A model generated the notes under the pieces. That model did no database searches. It saw only the letters and a program-made list of their open reading frames with translations, and was not told the origin of the DNA. Of a stretch of DNA of 64,000 nt, positions 1 through 8,065 are shown in pieces. Within the stretch, counting starts at the first letter, position 1. Every line of letters starts with the position of its first letter. The position numbers were made by a program, and so were the translations under genes. The stretch is from Chloroflexota bacterium. GTDB lineage: Bacteria > Chloroflexota > Chloroflexia > Chloroflexales > Herpetosiphonaceae. The DNA is taken from the NCBI GenBank assembly GCA_020161265.1, contig JAIUOC010000004.1:310001-374000 (forward strand). Reading direction: 5' to 3'.

Positions 1-69
1 AACCCAAAAATCAATGCTAAGTAAGCGATTTCTGTTTACAGGTACAGCCTTTTTTTCCGAAATCGTCAT
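1..69 (-). CDS. 5' end of a gene running off the left edge
   Basis: On the minus strand an ATG at 69-67 opens a frame that stays open for 23 codons to the window edge. It is preceded by a GAGGAG ribosome-binding site 4-5 nt upstream. The visible N-terminus begins MTISEKKAVPVNRN and ends in a segment reading RLLSIDFWV. The start lies 33 nt after the radA stop on the same strand, so it is probably co-transcribed with radA. The RLLSIDxxx segment resembles the start of DUF1624/DUF5009-type membrane acyltransferases, but 23 residues are too few to assign a function. Confidence 0.55.
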   Translation of the reverse strand, partial: MTISEKKAVPVNRNRLLSIDFWV

Positions 70-102
70 AAATCTCCTCGTGAGCACATCCACAATTCAC
101 GC

Positions 103-1530
103 TTAATCATCATGGTCGTTTGTTGGCTTGGCCGTTGGCGGCTCACCAGGTGATGGTCGCGGCGCACCAATTAAAGCAGCTCGCACTGCTTCAATCAATG
201 AACGAATGCCAGTAACCTGAAACGCATCGATCTGCGGTAAGGCATCGATCTGCGGCACAATTGCGTTATGGAAACCCAACTTGGCGGCTTCGTTCAAACG
301 CCGATCAAGCTGGCTTACCGAACGTAACTCGCCCGAAAGCCCAATTTCGCCAATTAAAACGGTATTTGGTTCAACTCGCTGGTTACGAAATGATGAAGTA
401 ATTGCCGTGGCCACCGCTAAATCGATCGCTGGCTCGGTCACTTTCAAACCGCCTACCACATTAACATAAATATCCTGATTGAACAATGGCACACCAACCC
501 GTTTTGAGAGCACTGCAATGATCATCGCCAAGCGGTTTTGATCAAAGCCATTAGCGGTTCGGCGTGGTTGAGCATTGGCAGTATGGCTAGTCAGGGCTTG
601 CACTTCCAATAGCAAAGGACGTGTGCCTTCTAGCATCACGGCTACCGCTGAGCCAGGCGAATTGGTGCTACGCTCGGCCAAGAAAATCTGCGATGGATTG
701 GTCACTTCGACCATCCCACCTTGATTCATCTCGAAAACCCCAACTTCATTGGTTGAGCCAAAGCGATTTTTGACGCTGCGCAACAAGCGATATTGATGAA
801 ACCGTTCGCCCTCAAGGTACAACACCACATCAACAATATGCTCAAGCACCCGTGGCCCAGCAATCGCGCCTTCTTTGGTCACATGGCCAACCAGCATAAT
901 TGAGATATTGTGTTGTTTCGCGACCCGTTGCAGCCGCAACGCCCCCTCGCGCACCTGCGAAACGCTGCCTGCCGCCGAGGTCACACTCTCACTATACACG
1001 GTCTGAATTGAATCGACGATCACCAAAACTGGCTTCATGCGTTCAATCGTCGCAATCGCCGTATCAAGGCTGGTTTCGGCCAAAATATATAAACGCTGCG
1101 CCGATAAGCCCAAACGGGTGGCGCGGAGCTTAATCTGCTGCTGCGATTCTTCCGCTGAGATATACAACACATCGCCAGCAGTTTCCGCCAAAGCAGCACT
1201 TTGTTCGAGCAAGAGCGTCGATTTACCAATCCCAGGATCGCCGCCAATCAGCACCAACGAGCCTGGCACAATTCCGCCACCAAGCACGCGAGCAAATTCG
1301 CTGCCACGAACTGGCAAGCGTTGAACATCGCCAAGTTGAATATCGGGCAAGCGCAATGGCTCGCTCACTCCTATAGGTGAACGAGTACTACCGCCTGTCG
1401 TACCTACTGATTTTGCGATAACCTGTTCAACCAAGCTATCCCACGAACCACATTCGGTACAACGACCCATCCAACGGGGAAACTGCGCATCACATTGTTG
1501 GCAGACGAAAATTGTACGTTGTTTGGCCAT
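103..1530 (-). CDS. radA: DNA repair protein RadA
   Basis: RadA (Sms) is a RecA-like ATPase that drives branch migration of recombination intermediates. The 475-residue protein has the expected order of parts. An N-terminal C4 zinc finger uses C10, C13, C24 and C27. The Walker A motif GGDPGIGKST lies at 96-105, the RadA-specific KNRFG motif at 254-258, and a Lon-protease-like C-terminal domain follows. The frame could start 33 codons earlier, but the ATG at 1530 begins right at the conserved MAKxRTxFVC sequence and lies about 30 nt below a TATAAT box, so I chose it. The protein ends in a short acidic tail. Identification is firm. Confidence 0.97.
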   Translation of the reverse strand: MAKQRTIFVCQQCDAQFPRWMGRCTECGSWDSLVEQVIAKSVGTTGGSTRSPIGVSEPLRLPDIQLGDVQRLPVRGSEFARVLGGGIVPGSLVLIGGDPGIGKSTLLLEQSAALAETAGDVLYISAEESQQQIKLRATRLGLSAQRLYILAETSLDTAIATIERMKPVLVIVDSIQTVYSESVTSAAGSVSQVREGALRLQRVAKQHNISIMLVGHVTKEGAIAGPRVLEHIVDVVLYLEGERFHQYRLLRSVKNRFGSTNEVGVFEMNQGGMVEVTNPSQIFLAERSTNSPGSAVAVMLEGTRPLLLEVQALTSHTANAQPRRTANGFDQNRLAMIIAVLSKRVGVPLFNQDIYVNVVGGLKVTEPAIDLAVATAITSSFRNQRVEPNTVLIGEIGLSGELRSVSQLDRRLNEAAKLGFHNAIVPQIDALPQIDAFQVTGIRSLIEAVRAALIGAPRPSPGEPPTAKPTNDHDD

Positions 1531-1566
1531 GAAGTTCCATATTCCTTGCTTGCCGCATCTCGTTAA

Positions 1567-1572
1567 ATTATA
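1567..1572 (-). promoter_or_regulatory. -10 box of the radA promoter
   Basis: A perfect TATAAT on the minus strand sits 37 nt before the radA ATG. No good -35 hexamer is present at 16-18 nt, so recognition may depend on other contacts. The box also argues against the longer radA start at 1629, which would lie upstream of the promoter. Confidence 0.5.
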
Positions 1573-1700
1573 GCACAGCCGCTTGGTTGAATGCACCAAC
1601 TTCGTGCTATACTTGGCGCAAATTGCCAAGCTTAATCTTACCCTTTTTGGCCTTAGTCTGCCCTAGAATGCATTGCAATGTCCCCCATATGGGCAGGATC

Positions 1701-1788
1701 ATCGATGGCCTAAAGTGGTGCTTTTGGGTTATCGCAATGGCTTAAATAATTTTTTACAATAGCGAGTGAGGGTTATCGCTGGCTTAAA
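1701..1788 (+). repeat. Three imperfect direct repeats in the radA-lipA intergenic region
   Basis: The 327-nt gap between the radA and lipA starts holds three related direct copies: ATCGATGGCCTAAA at 1701-1714, ATCGCAATGGCTTAAA at 1731-1746 and ATCGCTGGCTTAAA at 1775-1788. A TACAAT sequence at 1755-1760 lies between the second and third copies and could be a lipA -10 box, although no clear -35 is visible. The arrangement would suit a regulator binding upstream of lipA. That is inference only. Confidence 0.4.
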
Positions 1789-1857
1789 GGCAAGCTGGTG
1801 CCACATTCGTCTGCCGTCACTTGCAATGCTGCATGTGCTGCTTAACGTGAGGTTGGT

Positions 1858-2778
1858 ATGCCATCAACACCGCATCGTCAGCGTAAACCAGAGTGGTTAC
1901 GCAAACCCGTGCTTTCACCAGAGTTGCGTAATGTCCGTCAATTACTGCGTGATCTAAATCTGAATACTGTGTGTGAAGAAGCATCGTGCCCCAACATTGC
2001 CGAATGCTTTGGCCATGGCACTGCTACATTTATGATCGGCGGCGATCGTTGTACCCGGCGTTGCCATTATTGCGATGTCACGACTGGCAAGCCTTTCCCG
2101 CTTGACCCACGCGAGCCAAGCAATGTGGCGGAAGCCGCTGCTCGCTTGGGCTTAAAGTATGTGGTAGTTACGGCGGTGGCTCGCGATGATGTCAAGGATG
2201 GCGGCGCTCGCCACTTTGCCCGCACCATCAGCGCAATTCGGCAACGTTTACCCGAGGCCGAAGTTGAGGTCTTGATTCCCGATTTCAAAGGCGAGGCCGA
2301 AGCGCTCAAAACGGTATTGGATGCCGAACCACATGTGCTCAATCACAATATCGAAACTGTTCGTAGCGTGTTTAAGAGTGTGCGGCCCCAAGGCGATTAT
2401 GATCGCTCGCTCGAATTATTAGCTCGTAGTCGTGAGTTTGCCCCGCAGATCACAACCAAATCGGGGTTTATGGTGGGTTTAGGCGAAACAACCGACGAAA
2501 TCTACCAAACCATGGATGATCTCAAGCAGGTTGGGGTTGAACTGGTCACGATTGGTCAATATTTACAACCATCACTGAACCATGTAGCAGTGAGCGAATA
2601 TATTCCACCCGAGCGTTATGGCTTGTATCGCGACCATGGCCAGCAATTGGGCTTTCGAGCGACCTTTGCTGGACCATTTATTCGATCATCATTCCACGCT
2701 GGGGAGTTACAGCACCATCAACCAAGCAGCGACGTGGCTAGCCCAGTGCAAGAATGGATCGCACTCGAACCACGTTAG
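1858..2778 (+). CDS. lipA: Lipoyl synthase
   Basis: LipA is a radical SAM enzyme that inserts two sulfurs into octanoyl groups on lipoyl domains of 2-oxoacid dehydrogenases and the glycine cleavage H protein. The 306-residue protein shows both cluster motifs. The auxiliary 4Fe-4S site is C39-x4-C44-x5-C50 and the radical SAM site is C65-x3-C69-x2-C72. Length and motif spacing are normal for the family. The ATG follows a GAGG ribosome-binding site. No lipB is adjacent. The TPR/zinc-ribbon gene starts 22 nt downstream on the same strand and may be co-transcribed. Confidence 0.97.
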   Translation: MPSTPHRQRKPEWLRKPVLSPELRNVRQLLRDLNLNTVCEEASCPNIAECFGHGTATFMIGGDRCTRRCHYCDVTTGKPFPLDPREPSNVAEAAARLGLKYVVVTAVARDDVKDGGARHFARTISAIRQRLPEAEVEVLIPDFKGEAEALKTVLDAEPHVLNHNIETVRSVFKSVRPQGDYDRSLELLARSREFAPQITTKSGFMVGLGETTDEIYQTMDDLKQVGVELVTIGQYLQPSLNHVAVSEYIPPERYGLYRDHGQQLGFRATFAGPFIRSSFHAGELQHHQPSSDVASPVQEWIALEPR

Positions 2779-2800
2779 ATTATAGATAGAAGGAGTTCCT

Positions 2801-3481
2801 ATGTCGTCCGTGCATGAAACGCATTTATTGGCTGAAGGTATTACTGCCGCCAAAGCAGGCCAACGTGCAGCAGCCCGTGATTTCCTGACCCAAGTGATTG
2901 CGCTGAATGCACGGAACGAACTGGCGTGGCTCTGGATGAGTGCGATTGTCGATACGCCTGAACAACGCCGCGATTGCCTTGTACGGGTTTTGTTGATCAA
3001 CCCAAGCAACGAAGCCGCGCAACGCGGCATCGCGGCCCTTGAAGTGCAAAACAAACCAGCCCCGTCAATGCCTGAGCCAACCCCAATTGTGGCGATCGCC
3101 GCTGCCAGCAGCAACCTAATTCAATGTCCATTTTGCCAAGCGAATACCGATAGTAGCAAGCTCGATTGCCAAGTTTGTGGCGAAAATATCATCCTCACCT
3201 GCCCCTCATGTGATAGTACAATAAACTTATGGGAAACCACTCGCTGCCCATGCGGCGAAGGGTTACGTCACTACATTTTCTTTCCTGATGGCATCGATCA
3301 CGAAGGGCTGGGCCAGCGCTATGCCTTGATGGAGCGCTGGGAGCCTGCCGCTCGCCAATGGGATCGAGCGCTCAAAGATGGCTCGCATGTGGTGATGTTG
3401 CACCGAAAATTGGCTCAAGCCTACGATAAGATTGGTCGCAACCAAGAGGCCGAGTTTCACCGCCAGGTGGCTCAATCCTAA
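2801..3481 (+). CDS. TPR-like protein with double zinc ribbon (paralogue 1)
   Basis: I do not recognise this 226-residue protein as a named family. Residues 8-82 form a helical, TPR-like N-terminal unit (AAKAGQRAAARDFLTQVI and following). A short Pro-rich linker leads to eight cysteines in two ribbons: C109, C112, C123, C126 and C134, C137, C149, C151. The last 60 residues again look like a TPR pair. The next gene repeats the same layout, so the two arose by tandem duplication. The start has a strong AAGGAG site. There is no signal peptide or membrane segment, so it is probably cytoplasmic. A scaffold role would fit but is a guess. Confidence 0.75.
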   Translation: MSSVHETHLLAEGITAAKAGQRAAARDFLTQVIALNARNELAWLWMSAIVDTPEQRRDCLVRVLLINPSNEAAQRGIAALEVQNKPAPSMPEPTPIVAIAAASSNLIQCPFCQANTDSSKLDCQVCGENIILTCPSCDSTINLWETTRCPCGEGLRHYIFFPDGIDHEGLGQRYALMERWEPAARQWDRALKDGSHVVMLHRKLAQAYDKIGRNQEAEFHRQVAQS

Positions 3482-3583
3482 TTCCTTAGCCAATCTTTAT
3501 TTGCATCAAGCCAAATCTATGTCACAATCGGTGTATCCTTAAAAATAGCCAATGAATGTCTTTATTAGCGATGGATTACCGTT

Positions 3584-4468
3584 ATGACAATCGATGATGA
3601 ACTTGCCAAGGGCATCGCCGCTGTGCGAGCAGGCCAGCGTGAGCTAGCTCGCCAGCATCTCCAAAAAGTACTCCTTACCGATTCAAAAAACGAGTCCGCT
3701 TGGCTTTGGCTCAGTGGAGTCGTCGAAACTCGCACCCAAAAGCGCGACTGCTTGCAACTTGTGCTTTCGATCAATCCCGATAATACTGCGGCGCGACGCG
3801 GGCTGGAAGAATTAGCCCAAAGCGAGGCTGCCGATTTTCTCTCGACGTTTGAGCCACATAAACCGCCACTAGCACCACCAGCGCCGCCACCAGTCGCTCC
3901 AACCCCAGCGCCAGCAGCACCTGCCAGCAGCATGGCTAGTTTCGAAGAGCCACCTGCAGCCATGTTTGAGCCAGTACCAATCGAGCTTGATCAGCCAATG
4001 GCTGGTTTTGGTTTTGCCCCAATGGTCGCTGAAGTAGTGTCTGAGCCAGCTCCAGTGCTTGGTAATATGCCAACGAATGTGCCCAAGCCGCCGCAAAATC
4101 TCGAAGCGCCCTGCGCATTTTGTGGCACACCCACCCAAAGCACTGGTGAATGTAGCACTTGTGGCACTGAGCAAACCTTCGATTGCCCCAATTGTGGGCA
4201 TGTGCTCGATGTGCGCGAAAACTGGATCTGCGAGTGTGGCCATTCCTTCGAGAATTTTCTTACACCTGAACGCAAGCTTGATCGCGAACGGCTTGCTCAG
4301 ATGTATAGCGACCGCGATTTTCCAGCTGCTGCGGTTAAACAATGGAAGGCAGCCTTACCAACCAGCCGTCGCCCGCAACAATTACATGCAGCAATTGGGC
4401 GGGTTTATGATAATCTAGGCTTATATGAGCAAGCTGAAATGCACTATAGGTTATCAAAACAAAAATGA
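3584..4468 (+). CDS. TPR-like protein with double zinc ribbon (paralogue 2)
   Basis: This 294-residue protein is a paralogue of the gene just upstream. Its TPR-like N-terminus (residues 5-80) aligns closely with that protein. A much longer Pro/Ala-rich linker spans about 84-175. The two zinc ribbons keep the same spacing: C177, C180, C190, C193 and C201, C204, C216, C218. A TPR-like C-terminus follows. The ribosome-binding site is weak. The stop codon overlaps the rsmG start as ATGA, so translation of the two is probably coupled. Function is unknown. The pairing with rsmG may reflect a ribosome-linked role or simply operon placement. Confidence 0.75.
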   Translation: MTIDDELAKGIAAVRAGQRELARQHLQKVLLTDSKNESAWLWLSGVVETRTQKRDCLQLVLSINPDNTAARRGLEELAQSEAADFLSTFEPHKPPLAPPAPPPVAPTPAPAAPASSMASFEEPPAAMFEPVPIELDQPMAGFGFAPMVAEVVSEPAPVLGNMPTNVPKPPQNLEAPCAFCGTPTQSTGECSTCGTEQTFDCPNCGHVLDVRENWICECGHSFENFLTPERKLDRERLAQMYSDRDFPAAAVKQWKAALPTSRRPQQLHAAIGRVYDNLGLYEQAEMHYRLSKQK

Positions 4469-5175
4469 TCGATCGTGAACTATTACAAACCACCTTGGCT
4501 GAGTGGCAACTAACCCTTAGCACCAGCCAAATCGACCGCTTGGAGCACTACGTGGCGTTGCTGACGCAATGGAGTGAGCGCATGAATTTGGTTGCGCCCT
4601 CGACCTTGCCCGAAGCAACCCGCCGCCACCTGTTAGATTCGCTTTCGCTAGCGACGACCTGCGAGCAAGCTCCCGCCAGTTTGGCCGATATTGGCTCAGG
4701 TGCGGGCTTGCCAGGTATTCCTTTAGCGATTTTATGGCCCGAAACCGAAGTTTTGCTGATCGAATCGATTGGCAAGAAGGCCGAATTTTTGCGCCATGTG
4801 GCCCAAGAATTACAGCTTGAGCGGGTCTTGGTTGAGGTCGAACGGGCTGAGGTTGTGGGCCGCGAACGGCGCTGGCGTGAACATTTTGCGCTGGTTACCG
4901 CTCGGGCTGTTGCCAATTTGGCAACCCTCGCCGAGTATTGTTTACCCTTGTGCCAAGTTGGTGGCATGTGGCTTGCACCCAAAGGTTTTGAAATTGAGCC
5001 AGAAGTGCAAGATGCTGAGCAGGCCATAACCATTCTTGGAGGTCAATTACGGGCGGTCTATAACGTCACCATTCCAGCTGAACCTGTCCGTTCACTTGTT
5101 GTCGTAGACAAAGTAGCTTCAACCCCATTGACCTATCCACGCACGGTTGGCACACCATCCAAAAAGCCTTTGTAA
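4465..5175 (+). CDS. rsmG: 16S rRNA (guanine527-N7)-methyltransferase RsmG
   Basis: RsmG methylates N7 of G527 in the 530 loop of 16S rRNA using SAM. The 236-residue protein has the family SAM-binding motif DIGSGAGLPG at 75-84, followed by the IESIGKKAEFL stretch typical of RsmG and a VTARAVA motif further on. Length is normal. It starts inside the stop codon of the upstream zinc-ribbon gene (ATGA overlap). The last 20 residues are a basic tail ending in KKPL. Confidence 0.95.
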   Translation: MIDRELLQTTLAEWQLTLSTSQIDRLEHYVALLTQWSERMNLVAPSTLPEATRRHLLDSLSLATTCEQAPASLADIGSGAGLPGIPLAILWPETEVLLIESIGKKAEFLRHVAQELQLERVLVEVERAEVVGRERRWREHFALVTARAVANLATLAEYCLPLCQVGGMWLAPKGFEIEPEVQDAEQAITILGGQLRAVYNVTIPAEPVRSLVVVDKVASTPLTYPRTVGTPSKKPL

Positions 5176-5201
5176 CTTTTTGGATAAGCGCTTCGTACCA
5201 C

Positions 5202-5231
5202 TTGAGAACCGCCAGCGCGGTGTGCTAGAAT
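5202..5231 (+). promoter_or_regulatory. Promoter of the pspA-like gene
   Basis: TTGAGA (5202-5207) and TAGAAT (5226-5231) are separated by 18 nt. This is a good vegetative-type promoter, about 43 nt before the ATG at 5274. It suggests that pspA is transcribed separately from rsmG. Confidence 0.6.
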
Positions 5232-5273
5232 GAAGTTCACACAGTCTTTGTGTTTAGCTAAGGAGGAATTCCT

Positions 5274-5936
5274 ATGTCGTTGTTGAGCCGTGTTCGCGAC
5301 CTGGTTAGCGCTAATCTCAATGCGATGTTGGATAAGGCCGAAGACCCTGAAAAAATGGTCAACGAGTACATGCGGCAATTGCAAGAACAACTGTACGAAG
5401 CCAAAACCGCTGTTGCATCCGCCATGGCCGATGAAACCAAATTGCACAACAAAATGGTGACATTCCAAACCGAAGCTGATCAATGGCAATCCAAGGCTGA
5501 AGCTGCGGTTCGCGCAAGTGACGATGAATTGGCCAAAGCTGCCTTAGGCCGCAAAGCCAATGCTCAAAAAATGGCTGATACCTATCGCCAACAATACGAA
5601 CAACAAGACGAACAAGTTGAGCAGCTGCAAAAAGCCTTGGTCAGTCTTGAATCACGCTTGTCGGAAGCCAAAGCCAAGAAAGAATTGATTATCGCTAAGA
5701 AGAATCGCGCCGAAACCCAAGAAGCGATTCAACGCACGGTTCAAGGCTTGGGCAACCTCAATGCGATGGATAAATTATCCCAAATGGAAGAACGGGTCGA
5801 TGATCGCTTGGCTCAAGCCGATGCTATGTCGAAGCTTGAAGGTGGTTCGCTCGAAGCTCGCTTTGCTGACCTCGAACGCGATACCGCTGTCGAAGATGAA
5901 TTGGCCGCTCTGAAAGCAAAAATGGGTAAACAATAG
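5274..5936 (+). CDS. pspA: PspA/IM30 (Vipp1) family protein
   Basis: PspA/IM30 proteins are peripheral membrane coats of the ESCRT-III superfamily that protect stressed membranes. The 220-residue protein has the family N-terminus (an amphipathic helix, then RDLVSANLNAMLDKAEDPEK) followed by almost continuous coiled coil to about residue 160. A short helical C-terminus ends in AALKAKMGKQ. The start has a very strong AAGGAGGA site. No PspF or PspC homologue is nearby, as is usual outside proteobacteria. It has its own promoter and a strong terminator and so looks monocistronic. Confidence 0.93.
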   Translation: MSLLSRVRDLVSANLNAMLDKAEDPEKMVNEYMRQLQEQLYEAKTAVASAMADETKLHNKMVTFQTEADQWQSKAEAAVRASDDELAKAALGRKANAQKMADTYRQQYEQQDEQVEQLQKALVSLESRLSEAKAKKELIIAKKNRAETQEAIQRTVQGLGNLNAMDKLSQMEERVDDRLAQADAMSKLEGGSLEARFADLERDTAVEDELAALKAKMGKQ

Positions 5937-5946
5937 TTTTGAAATT

Positions 5947-5978
5947 GCGGGTGTTGGTTTGCGCCAACACCCGCTTTT
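5947..5978 (+). terminator. Rho-independent terminator after pspA
   Basis: A perfect 11-bp stem (GCGGGTGTTGG at 5947-5957, CCAACACCCGC at 5964-5974) with a 6-nt loop is followed by TTTT. It sits 11 nt after the pspA stop and before the convergent LysE gene, so it may serve both strands. Confidence 0.88.
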
Positions 5979-5988
5979 GATTTAAGCC

Positions 5989-6582
5989 TCATCCCAACAA
6001 GACTGCAAGCGCAAAGCCTAAAATAATTAAGCCAGAAATTCGATTGATCCAAACGCTATAGGCTTGTACTCGCTCCCGCAATAAGCTCACGCTACCACTC
6101 AACAGCAACCACCATAAAGCCGAACCCGTGGTCACGCCTACCACCAACCACACACTATCCCAGCCATAGGCCGTAATTCCCAAACCAGCAAAGACCGTCG
6201 CAAACGATAAAATCGTCAAGGGATTGGTCAAGGTCAAGAAGAGCGTCGAGGCATACATCGCCCATAAATTATCAGCTTTGGCATTTGCTGCTTCGGTCGC
6301 CGGACGACTCAGTATGGTCTTGATCGCCAAATACCCGAGAAATAGGCCGCTAATAATCCGCAATCCCAGCAACCAGCCCGAATCTTGGTCAAGCTTGTTG
6401 AGGGCTGCCGCCAAACCAAACGCCGCCAACATGCCATACAACCCATCGGCAGTTGCCGCTCCCAAACCTGATAAAAAACCCGCCAACCGTCCATGAATTA
6501 AGCTGCGTCGAATGCACAACACACCAATCGGCCCGACTGGTGCGGCAATCGAAAACCCCAAAATAAGCCCTTTCAGCAACAT
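5989..6582 (-). CDS. LysE/RhtB family amino-acid exporter
   Basis: The 197-residue protein has the LysE superfamily hallmarks: about six hydrophobic segments and the N-terminal motif APVGPIGVLCIRRSL, matching the family GPxxxxxxxxxL signature. These inner-membrane transporters export amino acids or small metabolites. The substrate cannot be read from sequence. The start follows a GAGGG site. It converges with pspA and diverges from uppS, so it is probably transcribed alone. Confidence 0.88.
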   Translation of the reverse strand: MLLKGLILGFSIAAPVGPIGVLCIRRSLIHGRLAGFLSGLGAATADGLYGMLAAFGLAAALNKLDQDSGWLLGLRIISGLFLGYLAIKTILSRPATEAANAKADNLWAMYASTLFLTLTNPLTILSFATVFAGLGITAYGWDSVWLVVGVTTGSALWWLLLSGSVSLLRERVQAYSVWINRISGLIILGFALAVLLG

Positions 6583-6725
6583 CGCAATGCCCTCGCTTGC
6601 CTAAAATCGTCGATCAAGACTAGTTTCGCATAAATTGCACGCGAGTGCTTGCAACAATGGTAGTATATTCGCTACCCTACAACGAATGCTAGACAAACGC
6701 TTAAATTGATGAGGTCTTTAGATCT

Positions 6726-7460
6726 ATGACCGTACAACAACTTGAAACTACTGTCGCACCTCGACATGTCGCAATAATAATGGATGGCAATGGCCGTTGG
6801 GCACAAGGCCGTGGACTCCCCCGTCTGGCAGGGCATCATGCTGGAACTGGTAATATCAAACGAATCGTGCGTGAGGCTATCGCACTGGGCATTCCCTATC
6901 TCACGATTTATGCCTTTTCAACCGAGAATTGGAAACGCCCATCGTGGGAAGTGCGCGGATTAATGCGCATTATGGCCGAATACCTTGATCGCGAGTTGCG
7001 CGAGTTGCACGCTGAAGGGGTGCGCTTGCACTTGCTGGGCACGCTCGATGGGGTCGATTCGGCACTCGCCAAGAAGATTCAAAATGCCATTACCATGACT
7101 GCCAATAATACCGCCTTGACGCTCTCGGTAGCCTTCAACTATGGTGGTCGCGCCGATATCGTCAATGCAGTGCGCGAAATCGTGGCCAAGGGGATCAATC
7201 CTGAGGAGATTAGCGATGAGATGATCGCTGGGCACTTGTATACATCAGGCATTCCCGACCCCGATTTGATTGTGCGCACCAGCGGCGAGCAACGCCTCAG
7301 CAACTTTTTGATTTGGCAGGCTGCCTATAGCGAATATTATATGACCCCGCTGTTGTGGCCCGATTTTGGCCCCGACCAGTTTCGCGAGGCTGTCAGCAAT
7401 TTTGGCAATCGCGAACGCCGTTACGGTGGACGCATCGGCGAAGGCGAAATGGCTAAATAA
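6726..7460 (+). CDS. uppS: Isoprenyl transferase (undecaprenyl diphosphate synthase family)
   Basis: UppS condenses isopentenyl diphosphate onto farnesyl diphosphate in cis to make the C55 lipid carrier for peptidoglycan. The 244-residue protein carries all conserved regions: IIMDGNGRWA with catalytic D20, the LTIYAFSTENW motif, NYGGRADI and DLIVRTSGEQRLSNFLIWQ. Length is typical. A GAGGT site precedes the ATG. No cdsA or dxr follows, so the common uppS-cdsA pairing is absent here. Confidence 0.96.
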   Translation: MTVQQLETTVAPRHVAIIMDGNGRWAQGRGLPRLAGHHAGTGNIKRIVREAIALGIPYLTIYAFSTENWKRPSWEVRGLMRIMAEYLDRELRELHAEGVRLHLLGTLDGVDSALAKKIQNAITMTANNTALTLSVAFNYGGRADIVNAVREIVAKGINPEEISDEMIAGHLYTSGIPDPDLIVRTSGEQRLSNFLIWQAAYSEYYMTPLLWPDFGPDQFREAVSNFGNRERRYGGRIGEGEMAK

Positions 7461-7520
7461 AACCCTTGAGAGAAGAGTTTGGCTCAAGCCATTCAGCAAC
7501 GTCAATCAACATTTGTGAAC

Positions 7521-7551
7521 ACCCCAAGCGGCTTGCTGGTTGGCTTGGGGT
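7521..7551 (+). terminator. Probable terminator after uppS
   Basis: A 9-bp inverted repeat (ACCCCAAGC at 7521-7529, GCTTGGGGT at 7543-7551) lies 60 nt after the uppS stop and is followed by TAGTTTAGG. The U-tract is poor, so this is a likely but not certain terminator. The rest of the gap to 7740 holds two CATCCCCCAT-like words (about 7576 and 7598) and no gene that I can support. Confidence 0.5.
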
Positions 7552-7740
7552 TAGTTTAGGCTTGCCTAGAGCTATATCCCCCATCACTTTGCAGCGGCAT
7601 CCCCCATTGTCGGCCCGCGAATCATACCAAAGTCTCTTGTCGGAACATGATATGATAGCAGTAGCATGGTTGTTAAGTAACCTATTGCACTTTCTTAGCT
7701 TTACGCACTGGCTATTTCACTATCCCAAGAGGTTTTTCCG

Positions 7741-8028
7741 ATGCATATGCGATTGCCTGCTGCCCATACCCAACTTTTGCGTCAACTCAAGGATGAGCGC
7801 AGCAAACTGCAAGATCTTGTGTGGGAACTCGATGATCTTGAACATGCTGTCGCCGATTTAGAACAACACGTATGCGATACGCCCGATCCGAGCAAGCATC
7901 AGGAGTTGGAGCAACTTCGCCAACGCCACGATCACATCGAGGATGCGGTGCTCTATCAAATGATGTATATCGACCGCTTACAAGAACGCTATGACCTTTT
8001 GCCCTACTCAGCGATTCCCGCTGCCTGA
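7741..8028 (+). CDS. Small coiled-coil protein
   Basis: This 95-residue protein is charged and almost entirely helical, with heptad-like spacing through LRQLKDERSKLQDLVWELDD and a second helix around 50-85. It has no membrane segment or cysteine pair beyond one Cys. An AGAGG site lies 7 nt before the ATG. I recognise no family. It converges with the large membrane protein gene, only 37 nt away. Confidence 0.6.
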   Translation: MHMRLPAAHTQLLRQLKDERSKLQDLVWELDDLEHAVADLEQHVCDTPDPSKHQELEQLRQRHDHIEDAVLYQMMYIDRLQERYDLLPYSAIPAA

Positions 8029-8065
8029 GCCTCATCGATGGGGCTAGGCTTGGCGCTAGCCCCAA

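Noticed and set aside
3869-4342. 157-residue minus-strand reading frame opposite the Pro-rich linker
   Set aside because: It lies fully inside the well-supported zinc-ribbon gene, has a low-complexity Trp/Arg-rich translation and no ribosome-binding site; it mirrors the Pro/Ala-rich linker.
7461-7740. 131-residue plus-strand frame at 7466-7861 after uppS
   Set aside because: It overlaps the probable uppS terminator and the better-supported 95-residue gene, has no ribosome-binding site and mixed composition.
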